Shown: positions 54,480 through 63,159 of the stretch, piece after piece
Position numbering within the stretch: the first letter of the stretch is position 1
How the letters are laid out: each line of letters starts with the position of its first letter
From: Lutibaculum baratangense AMV1
GTDB taxonomy: Bacteria > Pseudomonadota > Alphaproteobacteria > Rhizobiales > Tepidamorphaceae
Assembly (NCBI RefSeq): GCF_000496075.1
Contig: NZ_AWXZ01000013.1
Location: forward strand, 124,001-188,000
Direction: 5' to 3'
DNA length: 64,000 nt
The notes under the pieces: generated by a model
The model's database searches: none
What the model was told of the DNA's origin: nothing
Seen by the model: only the letters and a program-made list of their open reading frames with translations
Translations under genes and position numbers: made by a program

Positions 54480-55469
54480 ATGACACGCACCGTATTCTGG
54501 AAAGGCGCGCTGCTGGCTGCTGCGAGCCTGATGGCCGCATCGGCCGCACAGGCGCAGGAGAGCCTCGAGAAGCTCTCCGTCGTCGTCTTCGGCCCGCCCT
54601 CGCTCGGCGCCTTCCTGCCGCCCGTGATCAAGGCGCAGGAGTTCGACCATGCCCATGGCCTCGACATCGAGTTCGCCGAGCGCACGCCGGACGCCTACGC
54701 CGCCCAGTTCAACTCCGGCGAGTTCCAGGTCGGTGGCAGCGCCGCGCTCCTGACGGTCGGTCTCGCCGAGGCGCGTGGCGTCGAGGCGACCTATCTCTTC
54801 AACCTGTTCGACTTCTGGGGCGCCGTCGTCACCTCGCGCGACGACGTGCAGTCGCTCGCCGACCTTCAGGGCAAGAACCTCGCGGCCGCCACCGGCACGA
54901 CGAACTACAAGATGTTCAACTGGCTCGCGAACCAGCAGGGGGTCGACCTCTCGGGCGTCGAGGTCATCAACACCGCTCCCCCGGGCCTCGTGGGCTACGC
55001 GATGGCGGACCGTGCGGCGGCAGTCCAGCTCTGGGAGCCGGCCTACACATCGCTCGCCTCGCAGAACCCCGACATCCGCACCCTCGACCTGAACATCAAG
55101 GGCGCCTGGCAGGAGTTCGCGGGCACCGAGAACATTCCCTATCTCGGCGTCGCCGCGCACCGCTCCTGGATCGAGCAGAACGGCGCGCTCGTCGAGAAGC
55201 TCTACGACGCCTATTCGGACGCCGCGAAGTGGGTGGCGGAGAATCCCGACGAGGCGGCGGCCGTGATCGCCGGCGCCAACGCCACCGACGACGTGCGGAA
55301 GAACTATGCCGACCTCATCCGCAACAACGACCGGCTCGGCATGAACGTGCAGTGGGCGGCCGACGTCCGCGAGGAGATCGGGAAGGTCTACGAGGCGGGC
55401 ATGGCAGTCGACTTCCTGCCGGAGATGCCGACCGACGCGACGATCTACGAGGGCGGGCCGGCGCAATGA
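54480..55469 (+). CDS. ABC transporter substrate-binding protein, SsuA/NMT1-like
   Basis: This 329-residue exported protein has a Sec signal (MTRTVFWKGALLAAASLMAASAAQAQ). LSVVVFGPPSLGAFLPPVIKAQEFDHAHGLDIEF, FQVGGSAALLTVGLAEARGVEATYLFNLFD and LQGKNLAAATGTTNYKMF belong to the NMT1/SsuA family that binds sulfonates, nitrate, thiamine precursors, aromatic acids and similar. The next two genes encode its permease and ATPase with 4-nt overlaps. The solute is unknown. Confidence 0.88.
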   Translation: MTRTVFWKGALLAAASLMAASAAQAQESLEKLSVVVFGPPSLGAFLPPVIKAQEFDHAHGLDIEFAERTPDAYAAQFNSGEFQVGGSAALLTVGLAEARGVEATYLFNLFDFWGAVVTSRDDVQSLADLQGKNLAAATGTTNYKMFNWLANQQGVDLSGVEVINTAPPGLVGYAMADRAAAVQLWEPAYTSLASQNPDIRTLDLNIKGAWQEFAGTENIPYLGVAAHRSWIEQNGALVEKLYDAYSDAAKWVAENPDEAAAVIAGANATDDVRKNYADLIRNNDRLGMNVQWAADVREEIGKVYEAGMAVDFLPEMPTDATIYEGGPAQ

Positions 55470-56275
55470 GCGTTCAGGACCCGAGCCTCGTCCCGTTCCC
55501 GAGCCCGGGATCGCTGGTCGCCCGGAGAGTGCTCCGGGCGGTCATGCCCTTCGTGGTGATCGCCGCGGCTTGGCAGGTGGCATCGCAGTTCTTTCCGGGC
55601 TACCTCTTCCCCTCTCTCGTCGACGTGTTCTGGCGGGTTCTCGAGATCTTCACGAGCTGGTCGGCGTTCTCGAACGTGCTCGCGACGGCAATGCGCATCC
55701 TCGGAGGCCTCGCCGGCGCGTTCGTCATCGGCGCCGTGCTTGGATTCATGATCGTTCAGTCCAAGATGATCGACCGGTTCCTGTCGCCGATCCTGATCTT
55801 CTTCCAGGGCATCCCTGCTTTGTCCTGGGTCGTCTTCGCGATCATCTGGTTCCACGGCACCGAGTTCCGCATCCTCTTCATCATGATCGTCACCACCCTC
55901 CCGGCCTTCACCTTCCAGGTCGTCGGGGCGCTGAGGGGGATGTCGAAGGATCTCCTGGAGATGGTGATGAGCTTCCGGCCGAAGCGCATGAAGTTCTACA
56001 AGGTCATGGTGCTGCCCTCCGTGCTGCCCGAGATCCTGACGGCCTGGAAGGTCAATCTCGGCAATGCGAGCCGCGTCGTCGTGGTCGCGGAACTCGTCGG
56101 CTCGTCGGGCGGCGTCGGTTACCAGCTCCTGCAGCAGCAGCAGCTCTTCGACATGACGGGCGCTCTCGCCTGGACGCTCCAGCTCGTCTTCTTCGTGCTC
56201 CTGTTCCAGTGGATCCTCACGCTCATCGAAACCGCCGCCTTCCGCTACCGTGCCGTCTCGGAGAGGAACCTGTGA
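55466..56275 (+). CDS. ABC transporter permease, SsuC type
   Basis: This 269-residue binding-protein-dependent permease has about six helices, an ATAMRILGGLAGAFVIGAVLG block and the EAA loop region (SFRPKRMKFYKVMVLPSVLPEILTAWKVNLGNASRVVVVAELVG) that docks to the ATPase. It overlaps the binding-protein gene (ATGA) and the ATPase gene (4 nt). Confidence 0.9.
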   Translation: MSVQDPSLVPFPSPGSLVARRVLRAVMPFVVIAAAWQVASQFFPGYLFPSLVDVFWRVLEIFTSWSAFSNVLATAMRILGGLAGAFVIGAVLGFMIVQSKMIDRFLSPILIFFQGIPALSWVVFAIIWFHGTEFRILFIMIVTTLPAFTFQVVGALRGMSKDLLEMVMSFRPKRMKFYKVMVLPSVLPEILTAWKVNLGNASRVVVVAELVGSSGGVGYQLLQQQQLFDMTGALAWTLQLVFFVLLFQWILTLIETAAFRYRAVSERNL

Positions 56276-57066
56276 TCGCTCCCGTGAAGAAGGCTGACGC
56301 CATGACCGCGCCCGAGATCGCCGAGGAAGCCGAAATCCGCTTCGAGAACGTGTCGAAGCACTTCGGCAATCCCGCCGCGCCCTTCGTCGCGGTCGACGAG
56401 CTCGATCTCGAGATCGACAAGGGCCAGATGGTCGCGCTTCTCGGCAAGACCGGCTGCGGCAAGTCGACGATGTTCAACATGATCGCGGGCCTCTCCGCGC
56501 CGACCTCGGGCAGGGTCACCCTCATGGGCCACGACCCGTTCAAGGAGTTCGACTGGTTCCGCGGCAAGATCGCCATCGTCTTCCAGAACGACAGGCTCCT
56601 GCCGTGGCGAACCGCGGTCAAGAACGTCGAGCTCGGGCTCGAGATGCTCGAGACGACGAAGGAGGAGCGCCGGGAGCGGGCGATCTACTGGCTGCACAAG
56701 CTGGGGCTCGCCGGCCACGAGGACGATTACCCGCACGCGCTCTCGGGCGGCATGCGGCAGCGCGTCTCCATCGCCCGCGCCTTCGCGACGAACGCCGAGC
56801 TGCTCCTGTGCGACGAGCCGTTCTCGGCGCTCGACGAGATCACCTCGAAGCGCCTGCGCATGGAGTTCGCGAGGCTCGTGCGGGAGAACGGCAAGACGGC
56901 CGTCTTCATCACGCACTCGATCAACGAGGCCTTCGACATCGGCGACCGTATCGTCGTCCTGAAGCGGCCGGCGCAGATCGCCCATGACATCCGCCTCGAC
57001 GCCGCCACCTCGGATGAGGAGAAGGAAGCGATACGCCGCATGATCCACGACTCGCTGTCGCAGTAG
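56272..57066 (+). CDS. ABC transporter ATP-binding protein, SsuB type
   Basis: This 264-residue ATPase has Walker A LGKTGCGKST, the Q-loop FQNDRLLPWRTAVKNV, signature LSGGMRQRVSIARAF, Walker B LLLCDEPFSALD and switch FITHSINEA. The start is GTG, overlapping the permease stop and preceded by GAGAGG. An internal ATG at 56302 is a possible alternative. It energises the SsuC-type permease. Confidence 0.92.
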   Translation: MIAPVKKADAMTAPEIAEEAEIRFENVSKHFGNPAAPFVAVDELDLEIDKGQMVALLGKTGCGKSTMFNMIAGLSAPTSGRVTLMGHDPFKEFDWFRGKIAIVFQNDRLLPWRTAVKNVELGLEMLETTKEERRERAIYWLHKLGLAGHEDDYPHALSGGMRQRVSIARAFATNAELLLCDEPFSALDEITSKRLRMEFARLVRENGKTAVFITHSINEAFDIGDRIVVLKRPAQIAHDIRLDAATSDEEKEAIRRMIHDSLSQ

Positions 57067-57123
57067 CTACGGCGTCCCGAGCGGGTCCTGCCCGCCGCAT
57101 CTTGCGGCATTGTCGGAAGCCGT

Positions 57124-57145
57124 TTGACATTGCGGAAATTTCCGC
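57124..57145 (+). promoter_or_regulatory. TTGACA promoter element adjoining a perfect IclR-type palindrome
   Basis: TTGACA at 57124-57129 is followed two bases later by GCGGAAATTTCCGC (57132-57145), a perfect 14-bp palindrome. Its GGAAATTTCC core matches the GGAAAT...ATTTCC core of IclR-family operators. It occupies the expected -35/-10 spacer 83 nt before the FAD oxidoreductase gene. The IclR gene of this cluster lies 4 kb downstream on the same strand. Repression by that IclR is inferred. Confidence 0.55.
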
Positions 57146-57227
57146 GTTTCTCTGTGGGCCGTGAAGGCGGCCGACGGAGAGCCGCCGCCTGCCGGTCGAC
57201 CGCCGGCGAAGAGGGGGCGCCAGCGCG

Positions 57228-58919
57228 ATGCAGTCGGAAGGGGACACGGTCGAGGCGGATCTCGTCGTCCTCGGCAGCGGCGTGTCCGGCCTCACGGCCG
57301 CCTTGACCGCGGCGCTCGCCGGGCTCCGCGTCGTCGTTCTCGAGCATCTCGACGTGATCGGCGGCACGAGCGCCCGGTCGTCCGGCACGGTCTGGATCCC
57401 GGACAACCACTATGCGCGCGCGCGTGGCCTCGACGGAGACGGGGCCGCCGCCGAAGCCTATCTGGATGCGCTCCTGGCCGATCGCGGCGCACCGGAAATG
57501 TGGCGGGCCTTCCTGGAGGCCGGGCCGCGCATGCTGCGTGACCTCGAGACTCGGGCCGGCCTCGGCTTCCGCCCCTTCATGACCGCCGCAGACTATCGGC
57601 AGGACTGTCCCGGCGCGGCGCCTGGCGGGCGGGCGCTCGAGCCGCTGGCATTCGACGGGCGCCTGCTCGGCAAGGACTTCTCCCGGCTCGGCCGACCGCT
57701 GCCCGAGCTCATGCTGTTCGGCGGGATGATGGTGACGCGCGCCGAGGCCGCGGAGCTCCTCCAGGCCGACCGATCGCCGCGCGCGGCGATGCTCGTCGCG
57801 CGTCTCGTCGCGCGCTATCTGCGTGATCGTCTGCGCTATGGCCGCGGCACGCGCCTCGTGCTCGGCAACGCCTTGGTCGCCCGTCTCCTCAAGACGTGCC
57901 TCAACGCGGGGGTCGAGATCCGCGTGAACGTGGCGACGGAGCGGCTCGTGCTGGAGAAGGGGTGGGTCGTGGGCGTCGCCGCCCGTGCCCATGGCAGGCG
58001 CCTTGCCTTCCGTGTCGCACGCGGTGTCGTTATGGCGGGCGGAGGCTTTCCGGCCAACGCCGGGTGGCGAGTGCGCGAACTGCCTGCGCCGGTTGCCGAG
58101 CACACGCCGGCCTCGCCTGGCGCCGACGGCTCCACGATGGCGCTGGCGCTCGAGGCAGGAGCCGCTCTCGGCTCTTCCGGTCTCGACAACGCGCTCTGGT
58201 TCCCGAGCTCGATCGCCAAGCGGCCTGACGGCACGACGGCCGTCTATCCGCACATTGTCCTTGATCGGCCGAAGCCGGGGCTAGTCGCCGTAGATGCGAG
58301 CGGTCGGCGCTTCGTGAACGAGGCCGTCTCCTACCACGAGTTCGTGCGCGGCATGTACCGGGCGAACGCCGTTCCGGCCTGGCTCGTCTGCGACCGTGAG
58401 TTCATCCGCAAATACGGCCTCGGCCTGATCCGCCCGCGCACGCCCTCGCTGAGGAAGCATGTCGAGAGCGGTTACCTGACGGAGGCCGGCAGTATCGCCG
58501 AACTCGCGGATCGGATCGGGGTCCCGGCGGCTGACCTCGAGACGACGATCGCACGCTTCAACGGCTTCGCCGCGACGGGCAGGGACGAGGACTTCCACCG
58601 CGGCGAGACGATCTACGACCGCGGCAATGGAGATGCGGCCCACCGACCCAATCCGAGCCTGGGACCGATCGAGCGGGCGCCTTTTTATGCGGTGGCGGTC
58701 TGGCCGACGCCGCTCGGCACGAGCCGCGGCCTCGTGGCCGACGCGCAGGCGCGCGTGCTCGACGGCGAGGGCCGGCCGATCCCCGGCCTCTTCGTCTGCG
58801 GCAACGACATGCATTCGGTCTTCGGCGGCGAGTATCCGGGCGCGGGCGCGCAGCTGGGGCAGGGGATGACATTCGGCTGGATCGCGGCGCGCACCGCGGC
58901 CGGCATCGACGAGGCCTGA
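57228..58919 (+). CDS. FAD-dependent dehydrogenase (FAD_binding_2; ketosteroid dehydrogenase/tricarballylate dehydrogenase-like)
   Basis: This 563-residue flavoprotein has N-terminal FAD motif DLVVLGSGVSGLTAALTAALAGLRVVVLE and IGGTSARSSGTVWIP. C-terminal GLFVCGNDMHSVFGGEYPGAGAQLGQGMTFGW is the second FAD contact, shared with 3-ketosteroid-delta1-dehydrogenases and fumarate-reductase-like enzymes. It likely introduces a double bond next to a carbonyl or carboxyl group. It begins the gene group dehydrogenase, ThDP enzyme, cupin, IclR. The gap to the next gene is 22 nt. Confidence 0.85.
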   Translation: MQSEGDTVEADLVVLGSGVSGLTAALTAALAGLRVVVLEHLDVIGGTSARSSGTVWIPDNHYARARGLDGDGAAAEAYLDALLADRGAPEMWRAFLEAGPRMLRDLETRAGLGFRPFMTAADYRQDCPGAAPGGRALEPLAFDGRLLGKDFSRLGRPLPELMLFGGMMVTRAEAAELLQADRSPRAAMLVARLVARYLRDRLRYGRGTRLVLGNALVARLLKTCLNAGVEIRVNVATERLVLEKGWVVGVAARAHGRRLAFRVARGVVMAGGGFPANAGWRVRELPAPVAEHTPASPGADGSTMALALEAGAALGSSGLDNALWFPSSIAKRPDGTTAVYPHIVLDRPKPGLVAVDASGRRFVNEAVSYHEFVRGMYRANAVPAWLVCDREFIRKYGLGLIRPRTPSLRKHVESGYLTEAGSIAELADRIGVPAADLETTIARFNGFAATGRDEDFHRGETIYDRGNGDAAHRPNPSLGPIERAPFYAVAVWPTPLGTSRGLVADAQARVLDGEGRPIPGLFVCGNDMHSVFGGEYPGAGAQLGQGMTFGWIAARTAAGIDEA

Positions 58920-58941
58920 GAGGGAAGGGGACGCGACGGCA

Positions 58942-60726
58942 ATGGTGAAGAAGAAGGGCGGCGACCTGATCGCCGAGTTCCTGGTCAAGGAGAAGATCCC
59001 GTATGTCTTCGGGATCTGCGGCCACGGCAATGTCGGCCTCCTCGATTCGCTCTACGACGTGCGCGACGAGGTAAAGCTCGTCTCGCCGCGCCACGAGCAG
59101 ACGGCGGCGCACATGGCGGACGGCTTCTTCCGCGTGAGCCACACGCCGGCCGCCACACTGACGTCCACGGGGCCGGGCTCGGCGAACCTCATCATGGGCC
59201 TCGCCGTGGCGCAGACGGATTCGTCGGCCGTCTTCTCGATCACCGCGAACGTGCCGACCTCGCAGTTCAACCGGGGCCCGTTCCAGGAGCTGAACCAGCA
59301 CCACCAGGCCGACTTCAACAACGTTATAAAGCCCGTGGTGAAGCGTTCCTTCCAGCCGACGCGGGTCGAGATGCTGCCGCTCGCCATGCGGCAGGCCGCG
59401 ACCACGATGACGACGGGACGGCCGGGGCCCGTGAATCTCGACGTTCCCTACAATCTCTTCATGGAAGAGGCCGAGGTGAAGGAGGAGCCCGCCTGGAACG
59501 GCTATCTCAGCCGTCGCAGCGGCGCGAGCGAGGACGACGTGTCGAAGACCGTCGACTTGTTGCTGGCGGCGGAGCGGCCGGTGCTCTTCGTCGGCCACGG
59601 GGTGACGCTGTCGGAGGCGGGCGAGGAGCTGACGGTCCTGTCCCACCGCCTGTCCATTCCGGTGATATCCTCACCGAACGGCATGGGCACGATCGACATG
59701 CGCGACGAGCTGTCGCTCGGGTTCATCGGCCGCAACGGCGCCTATGCCGCGAACCAGGCAGGCCGCCACGCCGATCTCGTGCTCGCGATCGGCGCCCGCT
59801 TCGACGACCGCTCGGCCTCCTCTTGGAAGCCCGGCTATTCCTGGAACTTCCCGGCGACGAAGCTCGTCCATGTCGACGTCGACCACGCCGAGCTCGGTCG
59901 CAACTACGCGCCGGACATGGCGATCCTCGCAGACGCGAAGGCCTTCATGCGGCAGGTCCTGCACGAGCTCGAACGGCGCGGCATCGACAACGCGCCGAGG
60001 CTTCAGCCTTGGCGCCACGAGATCGCCGGCTGGCGAAGGGAGTGGGAGCACTTCATCCGTCCGGGCTTCGAGGCCCACCAGACGCCAATACGGCCCGAGC
60101 GGATTGTCGCCGACTGCCGGAAGGTCCTGCCGGACGACGCGATCATCACCCTCGACTCGGGCATCCACCACAACTGGTTCATGCAGTTCTGGGAGGCGCG
60201 AAGGCCTCAGACCATGCTCAACACCTGGGGCTATTCCGGCATGGGCTTCGGACCGAGCTCAGCGCTCGGAGCGAAGCTCGCGGCTCCGGAGCGGCCGGTC
60301 GTGTCGATCTGCGGCGACGGCGGCTTCACCATGGTGCCGCACGTGCTCTGCACGGCGGTCGAGTACGACATCCCCGTCGTCTGGGTCGTCTGGAACAACT
60401 TTGCATGGGGGGCGATCCGCGACCTGCAATACGCCTATTTCGACGGCCGCGAGTACGGAACGGGCTTTTATCAGGGGCCTAATCGCGAGCCCTACAACCC
60501 CGACTTCGCGATGTGGGCGAAGGCGGCCGGGGTTGCCTCCTGGACTGTGACGCGGTCGCAGGACTTCGCGAGCGTGCTCGAAGAGGCAGTGACGTCGAAC
60601 AGGCCGGCCCTGATCGACGTCCATGTCGACGCCAACATCCGACCGCCCGCAACCGGCGCATGGGAACTGCCGCCGATCCCGCCCAAGGAGCCCGTCTTCG
60701 GCGGTCCCTGGATCCCCGGTGCCTGA
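58942..60726 (+). CDS. Thiamine diphosphate-dependent enzyme, acetolactate synthase/decarboxylase family
   Basis: This 594-residue ThDP enzyme has the catalytic Glu in SPRHEQTAAHMADGFFR, a central domain with GARFDDRSASSWKPGYSW, and the ThDP/Mg motif GDGGFTMVPHVLCTAVEYDI ending in NNFAWGAIRDLQ. It resembles acetolactate synthase, glyoxylate carboligase, sulfoacetaldehyde acetyltransferase and 2-oxoacid decarboxylases. Next to an SsuABC-like importer, a C-C bond reaction on an imported 2-oxoacid or sulfonate-derived aldehyde is plausible but unproven. No small regulatory subunit is nearby, so true branched-chain biosynthesis is unlikely. Confidence 0.87.
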   Translation: MVKKKGGDLIAEFLVKEKIPYVFGICGHGNVGLLDSLYDVRDEVKLVSPRHEQTAAHMADGFFRVSHTPAATLTSTGPGSANLIMGLAVAQTDSSAVFSITANVPTSQFNRGPFQELNQHHQADFNNVIKPVVKRSFQPTRVEMLPLAMRQAATTMTTGRPGPVNLDVPYNLFMEEAEVKEEPAWNGYLSRRSGASEDDVSKTVDLLLAAERPVLFVGHGVTLSEAGEELTVLSHRLSIPVISSPNGMGTIDMRDELSLGFIGRNGAYAANQAGRHADLVLAIGARFDDRSASSWKPGYSWNFPATKLVHVDVDHAELGRNYAPDMAILADAKAFMRQVLHELERRGIDNAPRLQPWRHEIAGWRREWEHFIRPGFEAHQTPIRPERIVADCRKVLPDDAIITLDSGIHHNWFMQFWEARRPQTMLNTWGYSGMGFGPSSALGAKLAAPERPVVSICGDGGFTMVPHVLCTAVEYDIPVVWVVWNNFAWGAIRDLQYAYFDGREYGTGFYQGPNREPYNPDFAMWAKAAGVASWTVTRSQDFASVLEEAVTSNRPALIDVHVDANIRPPATGAWELPPIPPKEPVFGGPWIPGA

Positions 60727-60761
60727 AGCCCTGATCAATCCGAACGCGAACGAGGACAATC

Positions 60762-61130
60762 ATGAGCGAGACATACGAAGCGAGCGTGCGGAACATCGCC
60801 GAGGAGCCCTGGCAGCAGTTCCCCGACCATTTCGGCGGAGCCCTGTCGAAGGCGCTGGTGCACCCGGAGACGGTAGGCTCGAGGCAGATCGACTACCGGA
60901 TCTCGACCTACCAGCCGATGGCCTATGTCGCCCGGCACGCCCACGAGGTGCAGGAGCAGGTCTACCACGTGCTAGAGGGCGAAGGGCTGATGGAGATCGG
61001 CGACGAGCGCCGCGTGGTGCGCAGGAACGACGTCATCTTTCTGCCGCCGGGCGTGCCGCACATGATCCAGAACACCGGCCTCGGCGACCTGACCTTCATC
61101 GTGGTGACGACCCCGGTGAAGGACGAATAG
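60762..61130 (+). CDS. Cupin domain protein
   Basis: This 122-residue single cupin has metal motif 1, PMAYVARHAHEVQEQVYHVLEGEG (His-x-His...Glu), and motif 2, PPGVPHMIQNTG (His). It could be an isomerase, dioxygenase or binding protein for an intermediate of the operon. It starts 35 nt after the ThDP enzyme gene, with a GAGGA ribosome binding site. Confidence 0.85.
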   Translation: MSETYEASVRNIAEEPWQQFPDHFGGALSKALVHPETVGSRQIDYRISTYQPMAYVARHAHEVQEQVYHVLEGEGLMEIGDERRVVRRNDVIFLPPGVPHMIQNTGLGDLTFIVVTTPVKDE

Positions 61131-61183
61131 TATCGCCCGACGAGGGAGGTGGCGGCCGGCTGCCTCCCGCTCGGCAACGAGGG

Positions 61184-62017
61184 ATGGAACGCTTGGCGCG
61201 CACGGCGACGCAGACGAAGGCGAAGGAGGCGGGCGCTCCGCGCGAGCGGGGCGGCGTACAGTCGCTCGAGCGGGCCGCGTCGATTCTCGATGTGGTCGCC
61301 CGGCACCGCGACGGCGCGAGCCTCGCCCAGCTGAGCGTGGAGACGGGCCTCCATTCCAGCACCGCCTTCCACCTCCTGAAGACGCTGGTGGCGCTCGGCT
61401 TCGTCGCCCAGGTGCCGGAGAGCAAGCGCTACCGGGTCGGGAGCCGGCTCTTCGGCCTGGCCGCCGGGGCGCTCGACGAGACGACGCTCCTGTCGCTCGC
61501 AAGCCCCGTGCTCGAGCGACTGAGCACGGCGACCGGGGAGGCCTCGCACCTCGCCATCAGGTCGCGGCACGAGATCGTCGTGGTCGCCCGGATGGCCGCG
61601 ACGGGGCTTCTCCAGATGTCGGACCGCACCGGCTCGTCGCGCCCCGCGCATGCCACCGCCATCGGGAAGACACTCCTCGCCGCCATGCCGGATGCCGATC
61701 TCGACCGCCTCCTCGCCACGCTGCCGCTGCCAGCCTTCACGCCCAGCACGATCACCGACCCGGTCGAACTCCGCCGGGAGATCGACCGGGTGCGCGAGCG
61801 GGGCATCGCCCACGACGACGGTGAACTCGACCGCGACGTGCGCTGCATCGCGCTTCCGGTGCACGACTTCGCGGGCCGCGTAGCCGCGGCGATCGGCATC
61901 TCGGCACCGGTCTGGCGCCTGTCGATAGAGATGCTCGAGGAGAAGGTCGACCATCTGCGGAGCGCGGCGCAGGAACTGTCCGGGCTCATCGGCGGGGACA
62001 GCTCAGCACACCCCTGA
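61184..62017 (+). CDS. IclR-family transcriptional regulator
   Basis: This 277-residue protein has an N-terminal winged helix (GGVQSLERAASILDVVARHRDGASLAQLSVETGLHSSTAFHLLKTLVALGFV) and the IclR effector domain (SSRPAHATAIGKTLLAAMPD, DDGELDRDVRCIALPVHDFAGRVAAAIGIS). It sits last in the dehydrogenase/ThDP/cupin group and probably regulates it through the palindrome at 57132. Its stop abuts the stop of the convergent LysR gene. Confidence 0.92.
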   Translation: MERLARTATQTKAKEAGAPRERGGVQSLERAASILDVVARHRDGASLAQLSVETGLHSSTAFHLLKTLVALGFVAQVPESKRYRVGSRLFGLAAGALDETTLLSLASPVLERLSTATGEASHLAIRSRHEIVVVARMAATGLLQMSDRTGSSRPAHATAIGKTLLAAMPDADLDRLLATLPLPAFTPSTITDPVELRREIDRVRERGIAHDDGELDRDVRCIALPVHDFAGRVAAAIGISAPVWRLSIEMLEEKVDHLRSAAQELSGLIGGDSSAHP

Positions 62018-62992
62018 TCAGGCCGGTGCGGCTTCCCTCCCGCGTGCGGACGTGACGATCGCTTCAAAGCCCGGCCACGTCTTCGATTCCACGAGTTCCC
62101 GAGCTGTTTCCTTGATCTCGCTCGCGACCACCGCCGCGGCCGTCGTCAGGCGGTCGGGGGGAAGGGAGTAGAGAAAGTTGCGGCGCCGGAAATGGGCGTC
62201 CGAGATCGACAGCGATCGCCACGAGCGCCCCCGCGCACCTTCCTGCATGACGGCGCCCATCGGCTTTATAGTCGCCCCGATTTCGTTGTAGACGCAGTTC
62301 ATCAAGAGGGCGAGGCTGTCGATCTCCGCGACCACGTTGGTGGACAGACTGCGGCTGGCGAACTCGGCCGCGATGCGCTGCCTGAGGCCGTGCGAACCCG
62401 TCGGCAGGATCAGCGGAATGGCCGAAGCCTCGGCAATGGTGATCGAGGTCAGCCCCTTCCGAACGAAGCGGCTGTGCTCCGGCACCATCAGGAACAATTC
62501 CTCCACCAGCAGCGGCTCGGTGCTGAGGTCGGGCGACACGTCGTCGCCGAACAACACCGAGAGGTCGAGCTGTCCGAGCCGCATGAGCTGGCCGATATGG
62601 CCACTCATGCCCTCCACGACGTTCAGAAGGATGCTGGGGTAGCGCTCGCGGATGCGCTGCACGAGGGTTAGGCCGATCGCGGCGACGGTCGTCGCCGGCA
62701 GCCCGACCGTCACCATGCCCTGAACCTCGCCCGCCTGGCTGCGCGCGATCGTGACCGCCTGGTCGAGCTGGCGCAGCAGGAAGCGCGCGTGGTGGTAGAG
62801 GGCGAGCCCGTTTTCGGTCGGCCGCACCCCCTTCGACGAGCGGAGGAGCAGGGGCTTGCCGACCAGATCCTCGAGCTTTGAAAGTTGCTGGCTCAGAGCG
62901 GGCTGCGCAACGTGGAGCTGTCGCGATGCCTTGGAGAGGCTGCCGCATTCGATGATCTGCACGAAGTAGCGGAGCTGGCGGATATCCATCAT
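62018..62992 (-). CDS. LysR-family transcriptional regulator
   Basis: This 324-residue LysR protein begins MMDIRQLRYFVQIIECGSLSKASRQLHVAQPALSQQLSKLEDLVGKPLLLR, a textbook LysR helix-turn-helix. The effector domain (EVQGMVTVGLPATTVAAIG onward) resembles the Nac/Cbl-like or oxidised-aromatic-sensing group. The second ATG (62989) is an equally good start. It is divergent from a solute-binding protein gene across 167 bp and probably controls that transport system. Confidence 0.9.
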   Translation of the reverse strand: MMDIRQLRYFVQIIECGSLSKASRQLHVAQPALSQQLSKLEDLVGKPLLLRSSKGVRPTENGLALYHHARFLLRQLDQAVTIARSQAGEVQGMVTVGLPATTVAAIGLTLVQRIRERYPSILLNVVEGMSGHIGQLMRLGQLDLSVLFGDDVSPDLSTEPLLVEELFLMVPEHSRFVRKGLTSITIAEASAIPLILPTGSHGLRQRIAAEFASRSLSTNVVAEIDSLALLMNCVYNEIGATIKPMGAVMQEGARGRSWRSLSISDAHFRRRNFLYSLPPDRLTTAAAVVASEIKETARELVESKTWPGFEAIVTSARGREAAPA

Positions 62993-63159
62993 GCCGTTAG
63001 GAAAGCGCAGCTCGGGGTATATGTCCAGCTTATGCCCATGCTCGCAAATCCTTACTTCCGCTTATCGCCAGCGGGGAGTACCTTCTTCATGCACAGCCCC
63101 GGGACTGTCGGCAGCTCGATCGCGGGGAACAAAGAACGATGGCTGCTCGAGGGAGGAAG

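Noticed and set aside
58942-60726. The ThDP enzyme as biosynthetic acetolactate synthase (ilvB)
   Set aside because: No regulatory small subunit or ilvC is adjacent, and the context is a transporter/dehydrogenase/cupin group.
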